This document shows positions 1-8,212 of a DNA stretch of 63,974 bases, in pieces. The notes beneath the pieces are model-generated. The model searched no databases. It was given only the letters and a program-made list of their open reading frames with translations, and was not told the origin of the DNA. The stretch covers positions 1-63,974 of the forward strand of contig JBELBZ010000009.1 of NCBI GenBank assembly GCA_042095055.1, written 5' to 3'. The first letter of the stretch is position 1. The number at the start of each line of letters is the position of its first letter. The position numbers and the translations under genes were made by a program. This stretch comes from UBA8752 sp042095055. Lineage in GTDB: Bacteria; Bacteroidota; Bacteroidia; Flavobacteriales_D; Sanyastnellaceae.

Positions 1-3000
1 GTGTGATGGTGTAACTGTCAGGACAAGCACCAGGTGTACTGACCTCTGTGTAGGTGACCGATTCATCACCGCTGCAGATGTCTGTCGCTGTGAGAACCTC
101 AGCTACAGGCACATTGTCGCACTCGAAGGTGCCGTCCGCAGGCAGGGCCTCATTAAAGGCAGGTGCTGTTGTATCCTCAATAATGAAGTACAATGTGGTA
201 TCTGCTGTATTGCCACATCCATCGGTCATGGTATAGGTTGTGGTCGCCGTGCCTGTTTCGGCACAATCATCGGAAACCACTTCACCTACAAGGCTGTATG
301 TGACCCCGCTACAAATATCGCTGATGGCGACACCTTGAGACCAGACAGCATGCCAAGCCTCATACTCGGCGATGTTTCCTGCGCCATCGCATTCTACAGT
401 CACATTGAGGCCTTCAGGCACCACGTATGGAACAGTGGTATCCTCGATGGTGAAGGTCGCTGTCGTCGTGGCGGTATTGCCATGAATGTCAGTAGCCGTG
501 AAGGTCACATCGACATTCCCTGACTGACCACAAACGGTCACGAAGTTGGCTGCATCATAATCATTGCTCCATGAATCAAAGTTGCAGTTGTCCGTAACAG
601 CGCCTGCGTTGCCATTTGCAGCCAACCAAGCATTCAGGGCTGCGGTATTGCCAGCTCCGTCACATTCCACCGTAGAATCCAAAGCCGCTGTAGTGATCAC
701 CGGATCTTCAGTATCATTCACCGTCACCTGGAAGGAGTTGGTGGTCGTGTTGTTATAAATGTCTTTGGCTGTGTACGTCACAGTCGTCGTACCTACACTG
801 AAAGTGGTGCCCGGGTCGTGCGTCCAATACAGTGTATCCATTGTGCAGTTGTCGGCAGCCGTAGGTGCGGCCCAAGTCAACTGGGCACCACACACCGTAG
901 CATCGTTGCTCATGATGGTGTCCGTCGGCATGCCTGAAATCACAGGAGCCTCGGTGTCGTTCACCGTCACCGTGAAGGATGCTGTCGTGGTGTTGTCGGA
1001 CGTGTCGCGTACCGTGTACGTAACCGTCGTCATGCCCACAGGGAATGAGTAACCAGAAGCGTAGTTGCTGAACACCGTATCCACTTCACAGTTGTCAGCG
1101 TCTACAGGTTCGGTCCACGTCAATACCGCTCCACATACAGTAGCATCGTTGCTCATGGTGGTGTCGGTCGGCATGCTCGCCAGGGTCGGAGCTTCCGTAT
1201 CGTTTACCGTTACAGTGAAGCTCTCCGTGGTAACATTGCTGGCTCCGTCTGTTGCCGTGAACGTCACCAGAGTCGAACCAACAGGGAACGTATGACCGCT
1301 GTTATAGTCCGACGTGAACGAAGCCAAAGTACAGTTGTCAGCGTCTACAGGTTCGGTCCACGTCAATACCGCTCCACAGATGCCTGCGTCGTTTGACAGG
1401 GTCGTGTCCCCTGGAGCTCCCGTGATGGTGGGCGCCTCGTCGTCTTCGACGGTCACCGTGAATGAAGCCGTGGCTGAATTACCATTGTTGTCCTCTACAG
1501 TGTATGTCACCACAGTGGCACCCAAGGAGAACACATCGCCAGAAGCAACATCACTGTATACCGTGTCCACGAGGCAGTTGTCATCCGTGGTGGGCTCGGT
1601 CCAGGTGTACACCGCCGTACACAATCCCGCATCATTGGAGATTGTGGTGTCGTTCGGCATATCTGCCAACGTGGGCAACTCGGTGTCGTTCACCGTTACC
1701 TGGAAGCTAGCCGTGGCCTGGTTTCCATAGACATCAACAGCGGTGTACGTCACCGTTGTAGTGCCCAAACCGAAGGTCGTTCCCGACGGGTGCGTTCCGG
1801 TAAAGGAAGCCACTCCGCAGTTGTCGGAAGCCGCAGGTGCGGCCCAAGTCAATTGGGCACCGCACACCGCAGCATCGTTGCTCATGATGGTGTCGGTCGG
1901 CATACCTGAAATCACAGGAGCTTCGGTGTCGTTCACCGTCACCGTGAAGGATGCTGTCGATGTATTCGAGCTCGCATCTGTCGCCGTGAAGGATACCGTT
2001 GTGGCACCTACCGGGAAGGTATGGCCAGAGGTGTCCGTCATCGTCAGGACCCCTCCGTCACAGTTGTCTGCGATGCTCGGGTTGGTCCAGGTCAAAACGG
2101 CACCGCAGACTCCGGCATCATTGGTCAGGGTTGTATCCGAGGGAACGCCAGAAAGCGTTGGGCTCTGATCGTCTGAGGCGGTCACCGTCACCATCGCTGT
2201 GGCAGAGGCGGTGTTCTGGCATTCGTCTTCGACCGTCAGGGTAATGATGTGATCACCTACATCGTCACAATCGAAATATGAAGTATCAAGCGACATCGTG
2301 ATATCACTGCAATCATCATAGGAGCCGTTATCAAGGTCATCGACCGTGATGGTCGCCTCTCCGTTTGCATCCAGGGAAACCTCGAAAGTAGATATGGCCA
2401 AAGCCACAGGATCCGTTGTGTCTTCGATGGTGAACGTAGAAGTGGACGATACCGTATTTCCGCAATTGTCACTCGCAGTAAACGTCACCTCGTAGCTGGT
2501 TGTGCAGGTCAATAGATCGGTTACCCCTGGGTCGCTTGTCCCAAACCCATAGCCCGTAGGTGTTGCACCATCGAAAGAGAATGTGCCACTAAAATCATGG
2601 CTCCATGTGGTACTTCCACACAACTCCTCAGCCGCCGCTCCACCATTGGCTTGCAGCCAATTGTACAGAGCGACAGGATTTCCTGCTCCGTCACATTCAA
2701 CAGTGGAGTCCGAAGAAGCAATAGTCAAAGTTGGCGCTGTCGTGTCCTCGATGGTGAACATGGCCATGGTCGTCGATGCGTTTCCGCAGTCATCCGTAGC
2801 CGTGAAAATGACCTCAACGGCACCGCTTCCAGCACAGGTCATGCCCAGTCCGGTAAAGTTGTTGCTCCAAGAAACTCCACCGCATTCGTCTAATGCGATG
2901 CCCGCTCCGCCATTGGATGCCAACCAAGCCGCCAAGTCACCGGTGTTTCCTGCTCCATCACACTCCACCGTTACATCGGTGGCGGGGGATTGGATGGATG

Positions 3001-6000
3001 GAGGAGTGGTATCCTCAATAGAGAATGTCGCCGTTGTGGACGCGGTATTGCCATTGGCATCGGTCACAGTAAATGTGACGGTCAATTCCTCCGCTCCGGA
3101 ACCTGAACCACAAGTCGAAGACAAGGTCGCGGGATTCGGGGAGTAGGACCATGTGAGACCTCCACAGGCATCCGTAGCGGTGGCATTGCCGCTGTTACTC
3201 AACCAACTCGCCAATTCAGCTGCATAATCGTCTGTGCTACTGCACTCGTAGGTGGCATCCTGCGCTTCAGCAGTGATAGACGGTGCAACGTTGTCGACCA
3301 CCTCGATTGTTACATTTTCGGTGGAACTGTTCCCACACTCATCCGTTACTGTGAATGCTACTGTATTCGTACCCACATCGGAGCAGTCATAGTTAACTGT
3401 GTCTGCACTAAATGTAACGTTGCCGCATACATCGGAAGAGCTGTTGTCCAAGTTGGAGGGGGTCAAGACTCCCACTCCGAAACTGTCGAGGTAAATCGTA
3501 TCGGTCTGGCTCACGATTGTTGGTGCGATCGTATCAATGACGAAGAAAGTGGCCTGCGTAGTGGCCGTATTTCCGCAACTGTCGGTTGCCGTGAAGGTGA
3601 CTGTCTCACTTCCTGTGGCACCGCATCCATTGCTCAATCCCGTGGCGTTGTGGCTCCATGCCGCTCCGCTGCAGATATCAGATGCCTGTGCTCCACCACT
3701 GGCGGCCAACCACGCATTGTATGCAGCGATGTTACCACCACCGTCACAATTGACTGTGTCATTAGCAGCTGCCACATCAATGCTCGGTGCTGTCGTGTCG
3801 ACGATGGTAAACGTCCCTTGCGTGGTGCTGAAATTGCCCGCGGCATCCGTTGCGGTAAAGACCACATTGATAGAAGACGTGCTGCCGCATGTGTAGGCGA
3901 GGGTGGTGAAGTCATTCGACCAGGTCACCCCACTGCAGTTGTCCGTTGCGGTGGCTCCTCCGTTGTTTCCCAGCCATGCCAACAATGCGGCATTATTTCC
4001 GGATCCATCACATTCGACGGTCGTGTCAGCCCCTGCTGTAATGTTTGGGGCCTCCTCGTCTGCTACGATGACATTAAACGTCGCAGTGCTCGCATTGCCA
4101 TATTCGTCAGTGGAGGTCGCTGTTACCGAAGTGGATCCGAGGGAGAAGGTGGATCCGTTCCCGATGCTGTAGGTCACCGTCGGTACAGCGGTACAGTTGT
4201 CCGAGGTGGTCACGGTGGAGTAATTGACCACTGCCGTGCATGCACCTGCATCCGTTGCCACATTTTGATCAGTTGCTGAAGTGGACGGTGCCTCCGTATC
4301 CTGAACCGTCACGCTGAACGTGGCAGCAGTCGTGTTGTTGGCCGNNNNNNNNNNNNNNNNNNNNNNNNNNNNNNNNNNNNNNNNNNNNNNNNNNNNNNNN
4401 NNNNNNNNNNNNNNNNNNNNNNNNNNNNNNNNNNNNNNNNNNNNCGTGTCCGTGGTCAGGGTGGTGTCCGTAGGCATGCCCGCAATCGCAGGTGCCTGGC
4501 CGTCGTTCACCGTTACAATCATGGAGTCCGTCACAGCATTGCCGGACGCATCAATCGACTCAAAGGTCACTGCAGTGGTTCCTACAGGGAAGGCAAAGCC
4601 AGATGCGTGAGTGGATGTCAAAGATTCACCGGGGCAGTTGTCCGAAGAGCTCGGGGCCGCCCACGTGAGCAAGGCAGAACACAGGTTCGCATCCGTAGAC
4701 ATGGTCGTATCCGAAGGAATGCCCGCCAAAACAGGATCTTCCAAATCATTGACCGTCACTGTGAAGGAATCCGTTACAAAGTTCCCAGCCTCATCCTCTG
4801 CGCGGTAAGTAACCGTCGTGGATCCAATCGGGAAAATGTGACCGGAGTCGATGTCACTAAATAAGGTGTCGACAGTACAATTGTCATTGGCCGTAGGGTC
4901 GGACCATGTCAGACCCGCTCCGCACACACCCGTGTCGTTGGTCAGCGTGGTGTCACCCGGCATGTTCGTCAGCGTAGGAGCCTCCGTATCCTGAACCGTC
5001 ACGCTGAACGTGGCAGCAGTCGTGTTGTTGGCCGCGTCCGTTGCCGTGACCATTACCGTAGTGGTACCCACTCCGAACGTTGTGCCCGAAGCGTGGGTCG
5101 TGACAATCGTATCACCCGTGCAGTTGTCCGAGGAGGTCGGAGCAGGCCAGCTGAATACGCCGCCACAAATGCCAGCATCATTCGTAATTGTAGTGTCCGA
5201 TGGCATCGTCAAGATCGTAGGATCCTGTTCGTCGTTGACCGTTACCACGAAAGAGGCAGCAGTCACATTGCCCGCAGCGTCGGTGGCCGTGTAAGTCACT
5301 GTCGTTGTTCCCAATGAGAAGGCAGTGCCCGGTCCGTGGGTCCATGCCAACGTATCACCAGGACAGTTGTCCGAAGAGGTCGGAGCCGTCCAGTTCAATA
5401 CTGCAGTGCAGGCATCCGTGTCCGTGGTCAGGGTGGTGTCCGTAGGCATGCCCGCAATCGCAGGTGCCTGGTCGTCGTTCACCGTTACAATCATGGAGTC
5501 CGTCACAGCATTGCCGGACGCATCTATCACGGTGAACGTTACCGTGGTTGAACCAATGGAGAAAGCTGTTCCAGAATCGATGTCGCTATATGAAGTGTCC
5601 ACTGCACAATTGTCTGTTGTTCCTGGGGCAGTCCAGGCGATTACAGCCGAACACTGATTGGCGTCCGTGGACAATGTGGTATCAGCAGGGACATTTGAAA
5701 AGGTCGGATCTTCCGTATCGATAACCGTCACTGTGAAGCTGGCAGTCGCCGTGTTGCCAGAAGCATCGGTGGCGTTATAGGTCACCAAAGTCGCACCCAA
5801 ATCGAATGTAGATCCCGACTCGACATCCGTTTCTAAGGTGTCGCTGCAATTGTCGGATGAGGTTGGGGAGGTCCAACTCAATACGGCCGTGCAATCACCT
5901 GAATCATTCGAAATTGTGGTGTCCGTTGGCATTCCTGCAATCACAGGACTGATTGTGTCCAACACCGTTATAGCAGCTGTGGCCGTGCTATCGTTGCTGC

Positions 6001-7204
6001 ACTCGTCCGTAACCGTCAGCGTAACCGTATTACTGCCGGTCTCCGTGCAATCGAAATTGGTTTGGCTCAATGATAGGGTTACTGCACCCTGACCTGAATC
6101 ATTCGACCCGTTGTTAACTAATGCTGCCGTGGTTGAAGCACTTCCCGTCCCATCTAAGTACAAGGTCAAATCCTGAGTCGCAGGAATCGGGTCTGTTGTG
6201 TCTTGGATAGTGAAAGATGCCGAAGTCGTGCTGAAATTCCCGCAATCGTCGGTTGCCGTAAACGTTACGGTAGCAGTTCCTGTCGTACCGCAGTCATCAC
6301 TTAACGCAGTGAAGTCATTGGTCCAAGCAATTTCGCCACAATTATCTGATGCGCTGGCACCACCATTGGACGTCAACCACGCATTAAGTGCTGCAGTGTT
6401 TCCAGCACCATCTGATTCAACTGTAGAATCCGCTGCCGCTAAGTCAATGGTTGGATTCGTAAGGTCTTGAACTGTGATCGTTTGAACGTGGGATGTCTCA
6501 TTTCCACAATCGTCCACCGCCGTATAGGTCCTAGTAAGGGTATAGGAGTCGGAGCAAGCACCTGCCGTAGTGTCGTTGGTCACGGATATGCTCACATCCG
6601 TATCACAGGTGTCACTTGCAGTCAAAGTCGTCGGGGCCGGAATCGACTCGCAACTCACCGTGGTATCTCCAGGAAGTGCGCTTGTGAACGCAGGAGCCAA
6701 AACATCGGTTACCGTGATGGTCTGGGTTGCAGTCTCAATCGTGGTGTTGCCATAGCAATCCTCTGCTGTCAGCGTAAAAGTCCTGGTGATGACCAATCCC
6801 CCTTCTGGGTTCGCGTCATCTGTCTCGGTACAGTATGCATAAGCATCCGCCGTGGTGTACGACGCTGTTGCTGAACCACAATCATCGGAGACTGTGAAAT
6901 GCAACTTACCCATGTTTGCCGTCGAGAATGAAAAGTCAGACCAACAACCTGTCAGATCCACATCATCGGGTTCATCGAGGGTAACAGTTGGGCCTTGGGT
7001 ATCAGGTGGTGTCATAAACATCGCAGCGGTAACGCTGTGGACGATGCTTGATGAACCTGAAAAAGACACGACCTCTCCTGGCGCAGGAGCATCAGAGGAG
7101 GAGGTTAGAAGGTGCGTGGTTGAGTTTGTCGCTGCGCTTGACGAAAGTGTCAAACAGAGAACGAGAAAGCTGCAAAGAAGCACAGAAAACTTCTGGTGAG
7201 ACAT
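1..7204 (-). CDS. Giant secreted HYR/Ig-like repeat protein (N-terminal part, C-terminus beyond window)
   Basis: One open frame runs from the ATG at 7204 to the left edge, about 2400 codons including a 100-N gap. It opens with a hydrophobic signal peptide (MSHQKFSVLLCSFLVLC..., cleavage likely near SSAA). The rest is Ig-like modules of several kinds. HYR modules of 81 residues carry a conserved CGA..TW....DNC core and start with a TVTVNDTEAP-type linker. Longer modules contain DSTVE.DGAGNT...AWL..NGG and ATDDCGN. A third kind contains FDC....TVTLTV.DEC. Paired cysteines suggest disulfides. Such proteins in Bacteroidota are usually T9SS-exported cell-surface adhesins; the sorting tail would lie outside the window. 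The exact ligand cannot be told. It follows the GNAT gene on the same strand after 200 AT-rich bases. Confidence 0.9.
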   Translation of the reverse strand, partial: MSHQKFSVLLCSFLVLCLTLSSSAATNSTTHLLTSSSDAPAPGEVVSFSGSSSIVHSVTAAMFMTPPDTQGPTVTLDEPDDVDLTGCWSDFSFSTANMGKLHFTVSDDCGSATASYTTADAYAYCTETDDANPEGGLVITRTFTLTAEDCYGNTTIETATQTITVTDVLAPAFTSALPGDTTVSCESIPAPTTLTASDTCDTDVSISVTNDTTAGACSDSYTLTRTYTAVDDCGNETSHVQTITVQDLTNPTIDLAAADSTVESDGAGNTAALNAWLTSNGGASASDNCGEIAWTNDFTALSDDCGTTGTATVTFTATDDCGNFSTTSASFTIQDTTDPIPATQDLTLYLDGTGSASTTAALVNNGSNDSGQGAVTLSLSQTNFDCTETGSNTVTLTVTDECSNDSTATAAITVLDTISPVIAGMPTDTTISNDSGDCTAVLSWTSPTSSDNCSDTLETDVESGSTFDLGATLVTYNATDASGNTATASFTVTVIDTEDPTFSNVPADTTLSTDANQCSAVIAWTAPGTTDNCAVDTSYSDIDSGTAFSIGSTTVTFTVIDASGNAVTDSMIVTVNDDQAPAIAGMPTDTTLTTDTDACTAVLNWTAPTSSDNCPGDTLAWTHGPGTAFSLGTTTVTYTATDAAGNVTAASFVVTVNDEQDPTILTMPSDTTITNDAGICGGVFSWPAPTSSDNCTGDTIVTTHASGTTFGVGTTTVMVTATDAANNTTAATFSVTVQDTEAPTLTNMPGDTTLTNDTGVCGAGLTWSDPTANDNCTVDTLFSDIDSGHIFPIGSTTVTYRAEDEAGNFVTDSFTVTVNDLEDPVLAGIPSDTTMSTDANLCSALLTWAAPSSSDNCPGESLTSTHASGFAFPVGTTAVTFESIDASGNAVTDSMIVTVNDGQAPAIAGMPTDTTLTTDTXXXXXXXXXXXXXXXXXXXXXXXXXXXXXXXXXXANNTTAATFSVTVQDTEAPSTSATDQNVATDAGACTAVVNYSTVTTSDNCTAVPTVTYSIGNGSTFSLGSTSVTATSTDEYGNASTATFNVIVADEEAPNITAGADTTVECDGSGNNAALLAWLGNNGGATATDNCSGVTWSNDFTTLAYTCGSTSSINVVFTATDAAGNFSTTQGTFTIVDTTAPSIDVAAANDTVNCDGGGNIAAYNAWLAASGGAQASDICSGAAWSHNATGLSNGCGATGSETVTFTATDSCGNTATTQATFFVIDTIAPTIVSQTDTIYLDSFGVGVLTPSNLDNSSSDVCGNVTFSADTVNYDCSDVGTNTVAFTVTDECGNSSTENVTIEVVDNVAPSITAEAQDATYECSSTDDYAAELASWLSNSGNATATDACGGLTWSYSPNPATLSSTCGSGSGAEELTVTFTVTDANGNTASTTATFSIEDTTPPSIQSPATDVTVECDGAGNTGDLAAWLASNGGAGIALDECGGVSWSNNFTGLGMTCAGSGAVEVIFTATDDCGNASTTMAMFTIEDTTAPTLTIASSDSTVECDGAGNPVALYNWLQANGGAAAEELCGSTTWSHDFSGTFSFDGATPTGYGFGTSDPGVTDLLTCTTSYEVTFTASDNCGNTVSSTSTFTIEDTTDPVALAISTFEVSLDANGEATITVDDLDNGSYDDCSDITMSLDTSYFDCDDVGDHIITLTVEDECQNTASATAMVTVTASDDQSPTLSGVPSDTTLTNDAGVCGAVLTWTNPSIADNCDGGVLTMTDTSGHTFPVGATTVSFTATDASSNTSTASFTVTVNDTEAPVISGMPTDTIMSNDAAVCGAQLTWAAPAASDNCGVASFTGTHPSGTTFGLGTTTVTYTAVDVYGNQATASFQVTVNDTELPTLADMPNDTTISNDAGLCTAVYTWTEPTTDDNCLVDTVYSDVASGDVFSLGATVVTYTVEDNNGNSATASFTVTVEDDEAPTITGAPGDTTLSNDAGICGAVLTWTEPVDADNCTLASFTSDYNSGHTFPVGSTLVTFTATDGASNVTTESFTVTVNDTEAPTLASMPTDTTMSNDATVCGAVLTWTEPVDADNCEVDTVFSNYASGYSFPVGMTTVTYTVRDTSDNTTTASFTVTVNDTEAPVISGMPTDTIMSNDATVCGAQLTWAAPTAADNCTMDTLYWTHDPGTTFSVGTTTVTYTAKDIYNNTTTNSFQVTVNDTEDPVITTAALDSTVECDGAGNTAALNAWLAANGNAGAVTDNCNFDSWSNDYDAANFVTVCGQSGNVDVTFTATDIHGNTATTTATFTIEDTTVPYVVPEGLNVTVECDGAGNIAEYEAWHAVWSQGVAISDICSGVTYSLVGEVVSDDCAETGTATTTYTMTDGCGNTADTTLYFIIEDTTAPAFNEALPADGTFECDNVPVAEVLTATDICSGDESVTYTEVSTPGACPDSYTIT
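846..2068 (-). repeat. C-terminal block of six HYR modules, exact 243-bp period
   Basis: The DNC codons (seen on + as cagttgtc) start at 846, 1089, 1332, 1575, 1818 and 2061, a spacing of exactly 243 bp (81 residues). Within the block, 861-987 and 1833-1959 match at about 94 percent (7 differences in 127), and 1088-1135 equals 1331-1378 over 48 bp. The repeats are coding and lie inside the giant protein gene. Confidence 0.9.
4345..4444. other. Assembly gap (100 N) inside the HYR gene
   Basis: This is a run of exactly 100 N, so the length is a placeholder. The left flank 4290-4344 is identical to 4980-5034, and the right flank 4445-4499 is identical to 5417-5471. Each match is exactly 55 bp and ends at a mismatch. 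This is what a de Bruijn assembler with k=55 leaves at a collapsed repeat. The frame is consistent on both sides. Confidence 0.95.
4980..5471 (-). repeat. 492-bp segment inferred to be present twice (second copy collapsed into the gap)
   Basis: Both ends of this segment recur at the two edges of the N gap. The inner 5035-5416 (382 bp, about one and a half modules) is the predicted content of the gap. The corrected offset between the copies is 972 bp, four modules, the same offset as between the similar modules at 861-987 and 1833-1959. Confidence 0.75.
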
Positions 7205-7406
7205 AGCGAGACTTTTTGGCTCTCGGAAATTGACACACCTTTTTTCCTTTCTGAAATTATTACACGCCTAATTCCAACGGCTTTGCAGACGTTTAAACCC
7301 CACTCAAACAGTACGTTACGGATATTTCTGTTCAAATTATTCACGTATTATACTCGTATAATATTGGGAACGTCCATTTTTCATAGACGAAGCATTTATC
7401 ATTTCG
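7205..7406. promoter_or_regulatory. AT-rich intergenic region upstream of the HYR gene
   Basis: These 202 bases between the GNAT stop and the HYR start are clearly AT-richer than the surroundings. On the minus strand an ATAATTTG sequence (7333-7340) resembles, but does not exactly match, the Bacteroidota TAnnTTTG box. A perfect palindrome lies just upstream of it. No gene was recognised here. Confidence 0.5.
7346..7363. promoter_or_regulatory. Perfect inverted repeat TATTATAC-TC-GTATAATA
   Basis: This is an 8+8 bp perfect palindrome with a 2-bp centre. It lies 140 bp upstream of the HYR start and overlaps the place where a -33 element would sit if the box at 7333-7340 is used. It is a candidate operator; the regulator is unknown. 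Confidence 0.5.
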
Positions 7407-7862
7407 TCAGATAGACCTCCAAACGAGCCGATGCGGCCCTCGCAATGGCACCTCGTAGGTTGGCCCGATGACGTCCCAATTCAGCCGCGCATAGAAACCC
7501 AGAGCCACGTGCCGAGCATCCGCCCAAACAATGGAACATCCGAGCTCTGACAACTCCGTTAAGGCGCCTTCGATCAGCATGCGTCCAACGCCGCGTTCAC
7601 GATGCTCTTGATCCGTTGCCATGGCCCTCAATCGGTAGTGTGATCCAGGTGGCAATTCAGGACGGACTTCCTTGGCAAAGGTCCCTATGGACACCACCCC
7701 AGTGGGGCCCTTCACGCCATAATGAACGGTGTCAGGTAAGTCATCTGTGGCCAATTGACATGTTGGACCAGGATCTTTTTCTGGCCAAAGCACTGCCGCT
7801 CGAAGCCCCCAGGTCTCTGTCAATGTAATTCGACTGAACTTATATGTAATCACCTCTGCCAT
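7407..7862 (-). CDS. GNAT-family N-acetyltransferase
   Basis: This 151-residue protein has the GNAT fold signature. The acetyl-CoA binding motif A is at about residues 76-97 (YRLRAMATDQEHRERGVGR), including the RGVGR pyrophosphate loop, followed by the typical GF(Y)xRLNW motif near the C-terminus (ALGFYARLNWDVIG). It would transfer an acetyl group from acetyl-CoA to an amine; the substrate cannot be read from sequence. I chose the ATG at 7862 over a TTG at 7871 because the family match begins there. It overlaps the S4 gene by 13 bp, so the two are translationally coupled in the TonB receptor-S4-GNAT group. Confidence 0.85.
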   Translation of the reverse strand: MAEVITYKFSRITLTETWGLRAAVLWPEKDPGPTCQLATDDLPDTVHYGVKGPTGVVSIGTFAKEVRPELPPGSHYRLRAMATDQEHRERGVGRMLIEGALTELSELGCSIVWADARHVALGFYARLNWDVIGPTYEVPLRGPHRLVWRSI

Positions 7863-8209
7863 TTCTCCCAATTGCGCCGGTCTTTCTTGGTCGGCCTTCC
7901 AGTTTTTGCAGGTAAATCCCTCATAACTTCCCGGGTTAAAGCCTGTTTCTCCCTTTCCTCAACTGGCGTTAGGTCTTTGATATATTCTTCGACGAGTTTT
8001 GCCCCGACACGCCCTTTCGGAAAGGCCAACACCTCGACCAATTCGTAATGTGCACCGGTTCTAATACGGACCTCCTCCCCCACTTTTAACTCGCGGCTCG
8101 GTTTTACAGCACCCCCGCCTACTTCAACCTTCCCCTCTTTTACCCGGGCAGTTGAAACAGATCGGGTCTTGAACAACCTTACAGACCATAGAAACTTGTC
8201 TACGCGCAC
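7850..8209 (-). CDS. hslR: S4-domain RNA-binding protein, Hsp15 family
   Basis: This 119-residue protein begins with an S4 domain (MRVDKFLWSVRLFKTR..., residues 1-60) and ends with a basic tail (GRPTKKDRRNWEKWQR), matching Hsp15. In E. coli Hsp15 binds free 50S subunits with attached nascent chains and helps recycle stalled ribosomes; that role is assigned here by homology. It starts with GTG at 8209, only 3 bp after the TonB receptor stop, so it is the second gene of that transcript. The length is close to the family norm (about 130). Confidence 0.85.
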   Translation of the reverse strand: MRVDKFLWSVRLFKTRSVSTARVKEGKVEVGGGAVKPSRELKVGEEVRIRTGAHYELVEVLAFPKGRVGAKLVEEYIKDLTPVEEREKQALTREVMRDLPAKTGRPTKKDRRNWEKWQR

Positions 8210-8212
8210 ACC

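Larger units (their letters stand above)
4194..5854 (-). repeat. N-terminal block of HYR modules, 243-bp period interrupted by the gap
   Basis: The DNC codons start at 4194, 4635, 4878, 5121, 5364, 5607 and 5847. Spacing is 243 bp (240 for the last) except across the N gap, where 4194 to 4635 is 441 bp. Filling the gap with 382 bp instead of 100 would put two more modules there, giving nine in this block. Confidence 0.85.

Noticed and set aside
1314..1730. Long plus-strand open frames across 1-7000 (for example 1314-1730 and 2583-3146)
   Set aside because: They are antisense to the HYR repeats, share the 243-bp period and lack any start context or family match. The minus frame codes the signal peptide and modules without a stop.
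846..5854. CRISPR-like regular repetition
   Set aside because: The unit is 243 bp, in frame and protein-coding, with diverged copies and no short palindromic repeats or unique spacers.
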